From the NCBI GenBank assembly GCA_013396655.1, contig WBMV01004804.1, positions 63,901 to 127,900 of the forward strand: a DNA stretch of 64,000 nucleotides. Reading direction: 5' to 3'. Source of the stretch: Campylorhamphus procurvoides. Taxonomy: Eukaryota > Chordata > Aves > Passeriformes > Dendrocolaptidae. Numbering within the stretch: position 1 is the first letter of the stretch; the number at the start of each line of letters is the position of its first letter. Positions 26,581-39,987 of the stretch are shown here, piece after piece. Under the pieces are notes generated by a model that did no database searches, was not told the DNA's origin, and was given only the letters and a program-made list of their open reading frames with translations. Made by a program: the position numbers and the translations under genes.

Positions 26581-29500
26581 TTTGCCCTTTTTCAGTGCTG
26601 AGCAATGGAAGGAAATAGGTGAAAATGTCTCTTGAGGCTTGCTTGCTCAGCAGGAGCAAGGCAGTTAAACCCTGCAATTGTTTTTCCTCTTGAATTTGTG
26701 GGACTGTCAACACCTTTTCCCTTCTCCCTTGTGCTTTTCTCCCATGCCCTTCCGTCCTATGATGGATTCATTCATTTTAAATTGCTGCTGTACTTCTGCT
26801 TGCACAGAGGAAAGATAGCACCAGGAATCCTCCTGCAAGGAGTTTCACCCCTTCTTTGTGCCAGCAGGGCAATGCTCACTTCCAGGGACCTGGCCTTGAT
26901 CCCCCTGGGTGTTCAGCAGCCTGGTGAGCTGACAGCTGGAGAGCACAGAGTCTACTACTCATGTTCTGTTTCTGGGGAGAAATACTTAGCGCTGCAGGCT
27001 TTTTTGTGTCACCCGACATGTGGACCCTGTATTGGTGAATAGAAATTCAGAAAGTCCTGATGAGGCAATTGAAACCCTTAGATTGAATGCCCTGTGCCCT
27101 TTTGTACTCAGAGGGAATGGGAAGGCTTTAGGAACTGGCTCTGTCACTAGGATTAATAACTGGAAAATCAATTTGTCATTTCCCTGTCATAAATTAAAAG
27201 CTTATAGGCCTTATAACATGAGTAAAATAGAGGTTAGTGGGTATTGATGGAGGTCTCAAAGCTCACTCAGCAGAGCAGATCTCTACTACACAATTTAAAT
27301 TATGTCTCCTCCACAAGGAATATCTGTCAATATTTGTATTAAAAAAAGACATCCTGTGCAAGAATTTTTATCTGTTTCCACATTGCTGCTGTGATTATTG
27401 CTGGTGAAAGAGGGATATTCTTGAGGGGGTTTGTGGTCCCGATCTGATCAGTGTAAGTGACCTTTACATTGTGCATTTGTCTGTAGATATAGTATAAATT
27501 AGTCACGTTTAAGCTGATGAGGTGCCAGTGAGGATATACCTCTCTAAGCTGGTCCTACTGAGAACAGAGAACCTCTGCTTGCTCCCTTGTCTGTGGCAGT
27601 GAGGTGAGCAGGCAACCACACCTTTTCAAAGGGGTGCCCAGCTGAGAGTAATGAGGAAGGAGTGATTTGTAAGAGTCAGCAGACCAGGGGTGAAAAGGAC
27701 CTTTTAAAGTCAGACACAGGTAGAACTAGAATGGAGCAGTCTAGGAGGAAATTACCTGCTGGTAAGATTTTTGTGGTTGAATGGAGATGTGGTTTAGACC
27801 AAATAATAGTATTTTACTGGGCAGCTGAAGAAAGGATAATCAGAATAGTTTGTCAACAAGAATGGTTTTTTTATCTACCCCTTTAAACTAGGTTAATTTT
27901 GTTCTTAATAAGGTATGTATATATAAGGTATATCACATGACCCAGAGTAAATGATCCATAGTCTGACGTGCAGCAATGTAAAAGGGTATTTCCTGCAGAT
28001 TACTGTGTTTTGGTTTATTATTTATGTTACTGTTTTAAGTAATTTGTTTATTAGAAAGCTAATCTGTTTAATTGAAACAGATGTAGTTGCCAGATATTAT
28101 AGTTGCTTGTGCATAAATTATTGCTGTTAGGTAAGTTGATTAAAAATAAATAAATTGAAGCACTCACAAAACTCTAACATCATCTGACACACAGAGATTC
28201 CTGTGTCTTTTCAATCGAACAGTAGCTTAATTTGTTTTTCAGACTACAGTTAGTATCTTGGATCTATTTATGTACCAGAAGCTGAACCAGTTGATGTTTA
28301 CAGCCTTTTTTAAACATGTTTTAACCTTAATTTGATTATAAGCATCACTTTTGTTTCCTCTTTAAAGGTGTGATGATGAAATAGACTTCTAATAAGTTAT
28401 CCATTCTGTCTCTCTTGTGTCCAGCAGTTGCAGATGAAAGAGATTGTTGGACAAGAAGTTTTTTGTTTTGTCTTTTTCTGATTCTGGTATATGGAACTTA
28501 AATTTATATAGAGTCCTTAGAATCTGTAGTGTCAATATAGCTCTGTCATAAATGAATGTACTGGGTAAAAATCTCTGTGACATCTCTTTTAAAAAACTAT
28601 CTAAAATCACACAAAAAGACAAACACCCCAGTTTACTGACTAGGCATGCTATTCAAGTCCAAAAGCTCTTCATCTTGTCAATTTATACTTCTAGTAAGTT
28701 TAAAAAAATAATCACTAAGATTTGTGTTAGATTTAATTGCCTTTCCTGCAGTGTTTGGTTTTTCACTAGAAGGCAGAATGGCTTTTTATTCAGCTTCCAA
28801 AGGCACTGCTTTCTGTGCTTAACTGGGCAAGAAAGCAATAAACTTGGTGTAGCATTTAAACATTAAGACAAAAGTAAAGAAGGAAGGAAAAGCACTTTAT
28901 TTTTTTATGCAGAGGTGTAAAAAATGGCAGGTGATTTGTGGCAGCAATTCAAATACTATGAAGGTTCTGCATTTGCAAGTGTGGCTTATGTGGTCTTGTA
29001 GCAGCTAACACACCAAGAGCAGCTTGTCAGTGGAAAAAAAATAAATTTTCTATTGTATATAATTCTTTTTTTCTAAAGTATATTGCATTGCCACTAGTGA
29101 AGGACATTGTGAAAGGAGGAAAGCCTAAGGGTAAGAAGTTAATGTTAGGCTTAGAAGATTGGATGTTTGCTGTGTTGCATCAGATAGCATTTCTTTGTCA
29201 TCATTTCTTTCTACTGAATAGGATAATAGCACTGAAATTTGTGTCTGATATAGGACTAATTTAAATAAGAGCCCAAGAAAAGTACGGATACTTTGCTGAT
29301 ACGAGGGGACTATTGAGTTCTGTAAAAGATGCAAGTATGTTTCCATTAAATTGCAGAGACTGTCAGATGCAAGTAGTCTCCCCCTCTTCCAAGGAACAAC
29401 CTGTTGCAGAGAACATTCAGCTTGACCACAGAAGGCATGTTAGATCACCTCCACTTCTCTGTAAGTTATTCATTGCAAGGGAAGAAGATAGTATTGCTAC

Positions 29501-29759
29501 CTGGTTTTTTTACTTGACCTTCCCCCCTTCAGGGAGAGCCTTTCGTTGTCATTAAAGAGCAGTTAATACTACATGTGATGACTGCTGTTTAATGACATAA
29601 TCCAATTAAGTTGTACTAGTTGTAAATCACGGTCCTGCTGTGTCAAGGGATCCACAACTGACTGATAGTTCTCTTTGGAGAAGGAGGTTCTGGACAGGGA
29701 GACCAAACAGGAGAGCAGAACTGGCTACTGAGTGCTTGTGGCACCACGGTCAGACTGTC

Positions 29760-29766
29760 GGGGGGG
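29760..29766. repeat. G7 run in GC-richer block
   Basis: Seven guanines lie inside a purine-rich, relatively GC-rich stretch (about 29640-30060) that has open frames on both strands (138 codons +, 159 codons -). Neither frame resembles a known protein, and the mutual overlap argues for chance. Confidence 0.5.
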
Positions 29767-31784
29767 ACTGGAGGAGGAAAATGAGAGTGCCTTGTGGATA
29801 CCCATGGAGGGCTTGTCTGCTTGGGTCAGGAAGGCAAGAGAGCACAAAGGCTTCTGTTGGGAGTAGCTGGGCAGGAGAGGAGGGGAAGCAAGCAGCAACT
29901 GCTAGAAAGATGAAGAAAATACGAGGGACTGACCAGGAAGAGAAGCCCACAAAGAATGGAACAGTTGGTTTGAAATCGTTTTTGCCACGTGTTGTCCTTG
30001 GCCTGGGCTTTACATTTCTCCACCTAGTGGATTCCATCAAAAAAGTCCTTGCATGAGCTGTGTTTCTCCCCTCCACCTTTTTTTTTTGCAGTGCCTTAAA
30101 ACACATACTACTCAAGGTATTCCCCCTGACCATATAGTAATGATAATGCATCTTCCATAACATGTAGTTGAGAGTTTGGTTACTCTTTTGTCCATCTGGG
30201 CTTTGATATAAATAATAGACTCCTAACACTTTATGGGGTTAAAAAAAATTTGGGGTTTGTTTTTCTTTTTTTCTGTAAAGACCATCTAAGGGACTAGAAA
30301 TAAGTGGTCTGAGGTTTGCGTATGATATTACAGTAGTAAACTGTATTGCATTAATATATCTGTAGTTCCCTGCTGCCTAAATTGAAGTGTTCTTTATGTA
30401 TCATGAAATTTATATTGATAACATAGAGACCTAAAGAGAGTAGGGGCTTGTGCATTCCAATTTAAGGAAATGTGCACAATCCTTGTTACTGCTGCTTGTA
30501 GTGTATATGGATTCCTTACATTATAGGGTTTCCATGGCACTGTGAAACACTCAAAATGCTGAATGAATGTTAAAGCATCGGATTAAGAAAACCAAGAGCA
30601 AACTGGAAAAACTGTTCCTTCCCACTTGCTGTTAAAAAGGCAAATTAGCTGGGAAAAGTATAGCAAGAGGGCAACAGTATTAACCTTCAGATTAGAAAAT
30701 ATTATATTGCCAGGAGAATAGGCTGAACTACATAAATCTGTGCCCACTAAAGGAATTAGATGTTTAATAGAGAATGTAATTGAAGTTTAAAAAAAAAATC
30801 AGTTAATTTCATTAATGTAGATTCCGGTTTTTTGTTTCATGTGCATATCTATGACAGGACAGTAGACAGTGTAGAAAACTCTAAAGAACAGCTGGATTTT
30901 TTTAATGGACTTTTTCAAATGTATCAAGCCTGTTCAGAATCATTGAGTTGGTTCATAAATAGTTTCTTTCTCTTATTCAATATAGTGTTGAGTGCTGACT
31001 GTGGTGATAAAAGCAAATGTATACAGGGCCTTCCAGAAAACTTAATGTTCTTGACAATTAAAAGTAAAATCCTTTCAGGTTATCACTGCATGTTGTGTCA
31101 AGTAACTTGAATTATGGTGTGATAGTAAATTGGTCATGGGGAAGCGAATCATAGTTGCACCAGGCAGGTAGTGGGTTTCTGAAAGAGAAGCATCTCAGAA
31201 AGAAATGTTTGTGTTGAAGGCAGATGCTGATTGTACTGCCTGGAGTTTGAAGTTCTGCAGCAGCGAGTCAGGTTTCTGCTGCCTCACTGAAGTGTTTCAA
31301 ACCCAGGGGTCAGAGTGTTGCCAGTGGGTACAGTCCCTTTGTTTCCCAGCACATCCCCTATGCCCAGGATATATGACTTGCTTTGTAGAGACCCGTGCTC
31401 ACTGAGGTGGAACATGAGTGTGAAGTGTGTTAGGAGTCTTTGCACTATGATGGTCCTGGCTGAATTTGAACCACCATCCCAGAAGATGCTGGCTTTCTGT
31501 CCCATTTTATCCATTGCCTAAGCTATTTTCCCTTTCAGTCTGAATGATGTCTTTTGCCACTTTAGCCTGTGCTGTCCTTTTAGCTATCCTGAAGGGGAAT
31601 AACTGGCTCTTGGGCCTGCCTTTTGAGGCTGCTGCCTCTGTAATGAACCTCTCCATGCAGCCTTTTTCAGGCATGTTTTTGCTTGTCTGTTTATGAAGAT
31701 CTGCTTTTTCTTTCTGCCTCATTATGGAAAAAAACAAGCCCTAACTTACTGAAGTATAAAATCCAGCACAGAGGAAGCTGTATT

Positions 31785-31825
31785 TAATTAACCTGGTATG
31801 TTTTATGTCTCGTCTCTTTTTCCAG
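31785..31825 (+). promoter_or_regulatory. ALK: 3' splice site region of ALK exon 3 (branch point, pyrimidine tract, acceptor)
   Basis: A TTAAC at 31788-31792 fits the loose yUnAy branch-point consensus, with the candidate branch A at 31791, 35 nt upstream of the exon. It is followed by a pyrimidine-rich stretch and the CAG acceptor ending at 31825. A second possible branch site, CCTAAC, lies near 31740. The acceptor is secure because the coding frame and phase change exactly here. The branch point is an inference. Confidence 0.7.
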
Positions 31826-31990
31826 TATTTGACTGCAATTTTGAATCTCCTTGTGAGCTGGAATATTCCTTTACCTCAGAAGATCAGGAAACCCCTAACA
31901 ATGCCTGGGTACGACTGAGTGCAGAGGAGATCTCACAGCTAAACATCCCAGATGGGCCTGACAGAGATCACTCTGAGAGTACAGCTAAAG
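31826..31990 (+). CDS. ALK: ALK receptor tyrosine kinase, internal exon (human exon 3 equivalent), start of MAM domain 1
   Basis: ALK is a single-pass receptor tyrosine kinase whose extracellular part carries two MAM domains around an LDL-receptor class A module. This exon encodes about 55 residues that open MAM domain 1, roughly human residues 263-317. The read frame shows FDCNFESPCELEYS, with the first two MAM cysteines and the CELEYS string also present in human ALK. It is followed by a tryptophan, a SAEEISQL block and IPDGP, matching the human SEEASQ and DGP positions. The exon starts after TTTTTCCAG (31817-31825) at codon position 2 and ends after the first base of a codon at AAG/GTAAGA. 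Both phases and the 165-bp length fit what I recall of human exon 3. The middle (SFTSEDQETPNNAW) differs from mammals. No kinase, transmembrane or signal-peptide exon lies in the window, so this is a small part of the gene. LTK is the nearest alternative but is less like this sequence. The orthology is inferred by eye. Confidence 0.93.
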
Positions 31991-31996
31991 GTAAGA
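31988..31996 (+). promoter_or_regulatory. ALK: 5' splice site of ALK exon 3
   Basis: AAG/GTAAGA closely matches the U1 snRNA consensus MAG/GTRAGT. The cut after 31990 gives an exon of 165 bp and leaves one base of a split codon, the phase expected at this position in ALK. In-frame read-through reaches a stop about 20 bases downstream (TAA at 32011-32013), so splicing is required. Confidence 0.85.
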
Positions 31997-33828
31997 TGAA
32001 TAAAACTATGTAATGCCTTCAGTACAGTGGTTAGTTTTAAAACCAAAACACCATTGCTGCGACCTCCAAAAATAACCCCCAAACAAACATGTCCTCCAAA
32101 AAGGCTGAAGACAGCTATAATCCTTTTACTCCAGAAGACAATGAATGCAAGTTACGTGACAAACAAAAGGGGATCATTCTGCACATGAGAGATCTGTTTT
32201 CATCTAAAGGCAACCTTCATCATATCTATGGAAAACAAAGCATCAAATATAATATTGTGTAAAATCCCAGTTGGGCTGACCCATGCCATGGATGATATTT
32301 GGATGAGAAGTATCCTATGGTGCCAATGTTTAAGGTCATTCAGTGTTTGGAAGAGTTTAGCCTTATCTTTGCTCTAGGTCCGGTTTACTGCTTGTGTATT
32401 TGCAGACCATTTTAGGCAATATCCTTGTGTCCAGGGCTTAGGTTCTCTGTTTAGTAAGAAAGCAAAAGATGGTGTTTGTCCTTATTATAAGAAGAAAGAT
32501 CCTGTCTCTAAAGAGAGCTAGGAAGCCTGAAAAGAAGGGAGTGCAACAGACTTTTCTCCTTTCTTGGAAGAAAATATGGTTTGTTGGAATTACTTTTTTT
32601 GCTCATGATCATATCTGTGAACAGCAGCGTATTTCATTAAGATTGTAAGTTCTGAGAAGATTTTTAGATATATTTGTGCTCTTCTAATCTTCAGAAAGCA
32701 GCAAAATTCTTACCATCTTTTGGCTGTTAGTGACACCTGCTTGAAACCTCTCCCTGTAAGGGTCAGGTAGTGTTGATGAGGATGGAACTGCAAAAATGGA
32801 AGTGGGGGAGTTAGGGCTACAAGCTTTATTCAGGAAAGCAAAGAAGTGTCAGGAAGGACAATAAAAATTATGAGGGATAAGGCAGTTTCCATACTAGAAA
32901 ATACTAAACGGACAAAAATTCTTTATTTTGTCTGCAGTGGTAGGGCTAGGGGTCTTTAAAATGCACATTGAAGAGGAATTGAAAGCGGCTGTAAAGTTAG
33001 TGGATTCCAGGCATAGAACACACAAGTGGAGATATTTTTCATGTAGTACCTGAATAAACTAATAAGATATGTGAAATAAGGTTATGGGGGCCAGAACTAT
33101 GCATAAGTTTAAAGAAAGATCAAATGAATTGTTGCAGAATACATTCATCACTTGCTGTTTAATTCAATGACCTGTTTAGATTCAAGAAGCCTCTTATGCA
33201 GAAAGCTGCAAGTGAAAGGATCCTTTTCTTAGTAGGCAGCGTCAGAGATGGCATTTGATTTTGCAGAGCTTCAGTCACTGCTCATAACAGTTGTTATATT
33301 CAGGTAAATATCGAGGAAATTTTCAGTGCTGCTTTTGGTTCATGTTGTGTTTTCTCATCCATATCAATGGTATAGTACTTTTCCCCAGATAGCCATTTAT
33401 AAATTAACTTTTAAGGCCCATTGATTGATCAGCAGGCCAAGTCATTTTGGTGTGATCTGTGTTGTGTGTAAAGCAGATGGACCACATTTGTTCTGCATGC
33501 AAATATCTTCTAATTTCCCCATCAACGAACATACATATGCATACTAAATTTCTTGCTGCAAAGATACAAACAGGGAAGGTTTGAGGTAAATCAGAATGTC
33601 TGCCGTTCTTTTTTCTTAAATTCTACTGAAAGCTCGCTGCCACTGAGATTTAGGAATCAAAACCTTGTTTTGAATTGAGAAGAGTTGCTGTCATTTTCCT
33701 GGGGTGGGGCAAAAATGGGAAAACCTACAAGGAAATAAATATATTGTTCCAGGTAAAGACCCTGGCCAGGTCAATGTGGTGCTCCATATTGTGGATGTAT
33801 GATTCTTTTGAATTCTTTTCAGTAGAAT

Positions 33829-33860
33829 TATACCTTTGTCTGTATATACCTTTGTTCTGT
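33829..33860. repeat. 16-bp tandem duplication, short
   Basis: TATACCTTTG occurs at 33829 and 33845 with TCTG following each copy, giving a period of 16 bp. A preceding ATTCTTTTGAATTCTTTT shows a second, 10-bp, near-duplication next to it. Confidence 0.7.
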
Positions 33861-36800
33861 ACGTCTGTCAAAGCAGAAGAAAGGGAGGCTGTTGGCTGGC
33901 CCTGTAGCCCAAAACCAAAGGTGGCTTTGGTTGATGATTTTCAATTGCACATTGGGATAAAATTCCATTTCTAAGCCCAAAGTTCAGGGTTTTTTTTTAT
34001 CTGGAATATAGGCAATTTAGGCTGAAGCTTGTGTTCAGCTGTTTTCTGCTGTTCTGAGGGGCAGATAATCAGTGTCATATTGATTGAGTGGATTTAGATT
34101 TGTGGGGCATCTGAGTAGATTATTTGAGGTGGTTTATTTGCTTGTGTGTATGTTTGGTTTTTTAATTTATCAGGCATGTTGGACATAGTGGTAATTTAAT
34201 CTTAAACCCCTCAGTAGAGCTGTAGGTCTGCAACTCATAGATGACTATAACTCTTGCTCGTGTAAAGACTCATTTGAAAATCAACACTTGGAGCTAGCCT
34301 CTTTCTATTTTAAATCACTTTAATTACAGCTGTGTGGCATGGATAGTTGTGTGGTCTGTTTCAGTGTGAAATAATTAGGCAAGCTAGTTCCAACCCCCAC
34401 TGTTTACTGCAAATTGTAGTTGCAATTACCTCAATCTTATTTCATCTCCTTTGCAGACAGTAATGCACAGAGATAAACAGATAGCTTAACTAGATTTTGG
34501 GATGGTTTAGCTCATCCTTGTCACTTTGTTATCAGCTCATGTCAAGACATTGATAGAGACAAATGCCCCATGTATGGTTCATTGTGCTTCGTGTAAGTTT
34601 CTGTAAAAGGTTCAGTAGGAAATCATTGGTTGATCTCCCAGAGAGAGATGTTGGAGGAACTTCTGTATTTTTACCCCTGTCCTAGCAGCATGATACAGCT
34701 CAGAGCCAAGAAATCAGAACAAATCATAGATTAAGCTGCCTAGAGTAAGAACTAGTTGTCTCAGCATTTGGTTACAGTCACATCTGAGCACTCCCCTCAC
34801 TTGGCATGTTCAGCATGTAGTGTCACACAAATCATTGATCTTCTGAATAGGAATAAATGGTGAGGGAGCAGTGTTTGATATTAAATTATTAAGGGTAAAA
34901 GATTGAAGGTCTAGTTTTCAAGGAATTGAAAAAGAATGCTTAACCAGGTAATAGTGGCAGGTGAAATTTAGTGTAAATTATTTGAGTTGAGGTGGTGTGA
35001 GAGACAGTCAGAGTTTGGCATATATATGGAGAGATTCTAAGCTGGTTACAGTGCTTAAGCTGATTTGGTGGTAAGAATAGACATGTGAAAATACCAACTC
35101 AGTAGCAAGTCACAAAGTAAATGTGATTTTGGGGCTTACTGGGAAGGGAGTAGAACATAGGAACAGTATGCTATGGTATAAATGTGAGGGGGGGCCTCAT
35201 CTAGAACACAGTGTTGTGTTCTAGATCCCATCCACCAAAAATCTTTCAGTACAGCTGGGAAAGTTTTAAAAACAATTAAAACAAGATTGATCTAAAGTAT
35301 GTAATGGCTGTATTTTAGGAATTTTTAAATTAACCAGGGATATGCAGCCTGCAAGAAACATCTAAACATGGCAAGATTGCATAGAAATCAATTTTACAAA
35401 ATATGTACAAGGGTTTATAAACTCCCAAGGCTTTGTAAAGCAATGAAAGAGTGAGTCCAGAAGAGATATTCATTATTTCTCCTAATACAGAATTGAACAG
35501 CATCAGGTGAAATTCGTAGATATCAGGCAAAACAAAAGGAGATCCTGTAGTATATAACAAATAGTGAAACTGTGGAACTTTTTTCCCTGGATGTTGCTGG
35601 TGCTGAAACATTCAGTTGGGTGTGTGAATTGACAGGATATGTGCAGGAAGAAAAGTAGTTACAGATACTGGATTCTCAAAGCAACCTTTCCTAGCTCGGA
35701 AAGTGCATGCATGACAGGTCCCTGAGGGCCAGGGGTGACGAGGTACAGCTGCTCAGTCTTCATATATTCTTTCCTATGTATCTCCACCTGCCTGTTTTCA
35801 GAGCCAGGTATCTAAATTAATGGATCTTTGGTCTCTGCTGGTAGGGTTGGTGTGGTGGTGTGTCCCTACCTCATCTCCCAGCCTAGGCTTTTCTTCCCTT
35901 TGAAAAAAGGAGAGAAATGCACTAAGGGTTTTGGGCAAGTTTGGAGAGTCAGAGAAAAGCTGCTATTTCAATGCTTAGTATTATTTGCTATTTTGTTAAA
36001 GGCTTGAGAATGCTATCAAACCATGAAAAAATATCAGGTATTCATTGGAAAGAACTTCAGAACTGTCTGTAGAAATCTGAAGAAGGGAAGTTATCAAGGT
36101 ACTTCATGTTTGGGTGGATTTTTTTCGAAATTTGTGCTAAAATGTTTCACACTTCTCCATTTCCTCCACCTTGGAAGTGGAGCCGTGGGTGATAAAATCA
36201 CTAGTGTGTCTGCCAGCTACGTCCCTGAAGATCTGTTTGAGTTACTAACATTCCCAAGTCTAACTTATGTAACTTTCTGCAGGGTCAGAGATTTGAGGTT
36301 AAGGTTCCATGAATGTGCTAAAGATTGACAGTAAAACCTCTACTTTTGGGATATGAATTGGGATTGTATGTGCTGTAATGAGTAGGCAATCCATTGTGGA
36401 TTACTAGACTTCTTTTAATTCATGAATAAGTAAAAAGATGCTATTAAAAATTCAAGCATTTTGCATCACTGACTGCCTTTATTTATTTTGACAAGTGTGA
36501 TTAATTCTTAATTATTCATGATCCTTCATAATATATTATACCAGCAACTGTACTGCAGTCTATTGTAATGAAATAAGAGGAATCAGATCTTGCAACTGTG
36601 GCAATATTTCCTAAGGAAGGAGGTTAGACAACCCAGTTTGTGACTGGAATGAAGGGGTTTGTAGACCAAGGAAGTTGCACTTTGCAGCTGTGTGGATGTT
36701 TGTATCTGTCATGCTGAAGCTAGCGAGTCATTTGCCTCTCTAATAAACCTGAGATGGGTCAAACAAGCCATAAATTCTGTGCTTCTCAACTCTTGAGTCA

Positions 36801-39800
36801 AACTCAGGGTTTTCTGTACTATGGGGCCTCTAGAACTGAGCTCTGAGTAGCAGGAGATTTAATATACATCAGAAAGTGTGCCTCTTCAGAATTCATCTCT
36901 TGGACTACCCCATCCCAGTGCTTGTGTTTGCCTTCCTCCAGAGAGGCACTGGCTCAGGTTCCTGTCAGCAGCCTTGCGTTGCTGTGTTGCCCAGGGACTT
37001 TGGGGGACAGTAATTGTTGTCTCTGATGTGAGAACACAGCTGTGGCTTCCTTCTGTGTCAAATTTTACAAGGAAGAGGAAGACCACTAGTACAAAATTAA
37101 TCCTGTTAAGGAGGAAGGGCCAGTAGCAGCTGCACCGAAAACAATTACACATAAATCTAGGTCTGATCAAATGTCAGAGTGGTCTGTTTCTAACCATAAA
37201 TGCAGTTTTAACCTTGAATGATTTGAATCCTGACCACTTCTGAGTAGGGTGATGCAGACAGGTTGCCTGCTCCTCTTTTAAATCTTGTGATTATAGATAA
37301 AGTAAGTGAATTTCTCCTTCTGTGATTTGAAGATTTCAGGACTAGGAAAGTATGCAGCTACTTGATAAAAGTCTCAGATCAAGAGGTAAGTCAGGGAAGT
37401 ATGACCACCATTTCAAATAAAAATCAAAAAAGTAATATGCCACCCTGCAAATGTGAACAGCAATTGAGACAACTTCTTAATGGAAAATGTAGATTAAACT
37501 TCCATGAAGGGTGGCAGGGGAAGTGGGAGATGAATGAGGACAGTGCCCTAACCAGCCACTGATTAGTTGAAAAGCTCTTACATAAATTCTAAAACCAGAA
37601 GTATCTGCATATTGTGTTAATGTGGTTTTGAATTTTGTAATTATTACTAAAGAAATGGAGCAAAGCTAAGGCACTGAGCATATTAACAAATGGGAGATAA
37701 TGAACTGCAGGATTATAAAATGGCTGTTGACTTTAATTTATGATTCCTCAGACAAAGAAGAATGAGGCAGATAATAAAAGATAATAAATAATATTTTGTT
37801 TCAGATTATCACTTTATTAACAAAACAGTAGAGTATAAATCAATGTGAGCTTGCAGGAAGCAAGTAGGTGAGAAGTTATTTTTCATGTATGACTCAAGCA
37901 GAAAGCAGACTTGCAACACTTGCAATTCCACTGAAAATTGGGGAAAAAATTCTCTCTGAATAAGAGAGCTATTTACCAGGGGAAAGAATAAGGGGTAAAA
38001 AGAGTAGCTGGGCTTATGGTAGACAGACAAAAGTTTTCCCTTGACATGGATTCTTATGACTGCTTTGAGTATATGCCTTGATCATAGAGCTGATTTAGCT
38101 TATTATGTCTTTTAAACAAGATATCAAAGCTATTTCTTCTTTAGTAAACCATTACATGGATTTTGAGATCTTGACATGGTAGGCCTGGAAAAAAGCAACA
38201 AGAAAACCAAGAATTGTTTTCTCTGGAGAATTTCTATTTTGGGAAGAAAAATGTTTTTGAATTTATCGCAGATTTTGACAAAAAAACTTGCAGACCTGAA
38301 TGTTTATTGCATCCCTCTCTCTTATGCTGAAAAAGAACATTTATCATCCTAGTCTGCAGAGATTTGATCCAGATGGTCGAATAGTCCTTAAAAAGATACT
38401 GTTGTGATATGATGCCACCCTAGTTTTATTATTTACAAGCATTCAGACAAACTACAGGTATCCCATGAAGATTTGTAAACTTTTGTATTTTTGTTCAGTC
38501 CAAGTGGGATTCAGTTTCCTATTAGTTATTTTCCTCTTTAGGATTTTGCTAGTGATTCAGTGGAAGTAATTGCTGTGTGTGAGTTGAAGGATCAGGTACA
38601 TACCACAAGTGGAATAGTAGAAGAATTAAGTGAAATCTGGAAGTAACACATGGACTGAAAATTATTCATCGATCTTACTGCAAACAAGACTTTTATGGAT
38701 TTGCAGAGATGACTATCAAGTTCTTTGTAAACAAAGGGGATTTAAAATAAAAAACGTTATTTACATGAACAGTTCTGGCTGCTCTAGATGAGATTTACAT
38801 TTTGGTACTTAACATGGCAACATATACATATCAAGAGTTACAAACACAGCCCCACAGGAATTTATGCAACTAAATGCAAACCAAACTTGCTTCCAGAGTC
38901 CATTGGGCTGTGGAGAAGCTAAAAATACAGCCTTTTTATTATGATCAGATTCTAGCTCATGCTCTATCAGTACAAGAAATGGACCAGGTGTTCTTAGCAT
39001 TTTGCAGCTTGCTCTTCTCATTAGTACTACACTTGTGCTTTGTTATTGCAAAATTATTTCCCTTTAATGAGGCTGCTCTAAAGAGGCCAATTATTGTCTC
39101 GCCGTAGGACAGTGTGTTTGTTTATAGAGTAGTTATGTATTTATACAGACCATGGATAAGCACGTGGGTTTGTTGATTTTAGAAATCTTGTTTGTTCATT
39201 CCTTAATTCAGTGAAGGCTTGTGTGCAACTCAACATGAAGCATTCTGTTCTTGAAGAAGAAAACTTAATTTCAGTATTCATCAGATGTTAGCATGCTCTA
39301 ATGGCTTGCTGCATACCTGTGACTAATGTACTTCAACAAGTATATCCAGAAAAGGCATAAACATTGAAGAAAAAATGGGTTGTAAAATGGTCTCTTTCTC
39401 ATTCCTAATGACGGTTTCTCCTTGGCAAAATGAGAGACATATTAAAATGACAGCTGGAGGGAAGCATGTCCTGCTCTTGGCTGTGTTTGACCTTTTTATA
39501 GCAAAAGACTACTGGATTAACACACATTTGCAATATTTTTTCCCCCTCTATGGTATAGGGACAGTGTCCTTTATCACTGAATGCTTGTATACATCCATAC
39601 ATATGTTGTGTTCCAAGGGATTTTTTTAGTTGAGCTTTTTAAGCATAGGAAACTCACATTTGTGCAAAAAATAGATTATTAAGTTGTTATTTGGTAGCCT
39701 GCTGCCTCTATTTTCTCTGTGTTCGTTTTTTTACCATGCCAAAGGCAGCTCACACATGTGGCTCCGTACATAAAAATACAGTGTTTGATTAAGGAGTATC

Positions 39801-39987
39801 TGCAAGACACTGCAAGCCTTGCAGCCCCTCGACTGCACCTTGCCAATCCTTACCAAACATAGTCTAACTATATCCATTGCCAAACACTGTAACTTGTGCT
39901 TCTTTAGTACTTTACCTATGAGGCACTGAGAATGCTCTACTAAATAAGGTGCTTTCTACAATTTTGAAGAATTAAGAGAAGTGTTTT

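Larger units (their letters stand above)
1..31825 (+). other. ALK: 3' part of ALK intron 2
   Basis: This is inferred intron because it lies directly upstream of ALK exon 3 in the sense orientation and contains no exon resembling ALK exon 2 (no coding for the human FTWNLTWIMKD-like segment was found). It is mostly single-copy AT-rich DNA. The open frames in it are short, lack family motifs and overlap freely on both strands, as expected by chance. Recognisable content is listed separately. Between the listed items, for example 4460-9960, 10020-13440, 16490-20500 and 27050-31780, I see nothing beyond short homopolymers. Introns 1 to 3 of ALK are known to be very long in mammals, so more than 31 kb is unsurprising. 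Confidence 0.8.

Noticed and set aside
29640..30229. Opposed frames of 138 and 159 codons
   Set aside because: Mutually overlapping on opposite strands with no recognisable motif. This is expected in purine-rich, stop-poor DNA.
32281..32330. WMRS-like coding string (TGGATGAGAAGT) resembling the human ALK exon 4 WMRS motif
   Set aside because: The residues before and after do not match ALK, no acceptor precedes it, and it lies only about 320 bp after exon 3. It is a four-residue coincidence.
34380..34410. AGTTCCAACCCCCACTG resembling the CR1 3' end word
   Set aside because: Only the one word matches, with no neighbouring CR1 blocks on either side.
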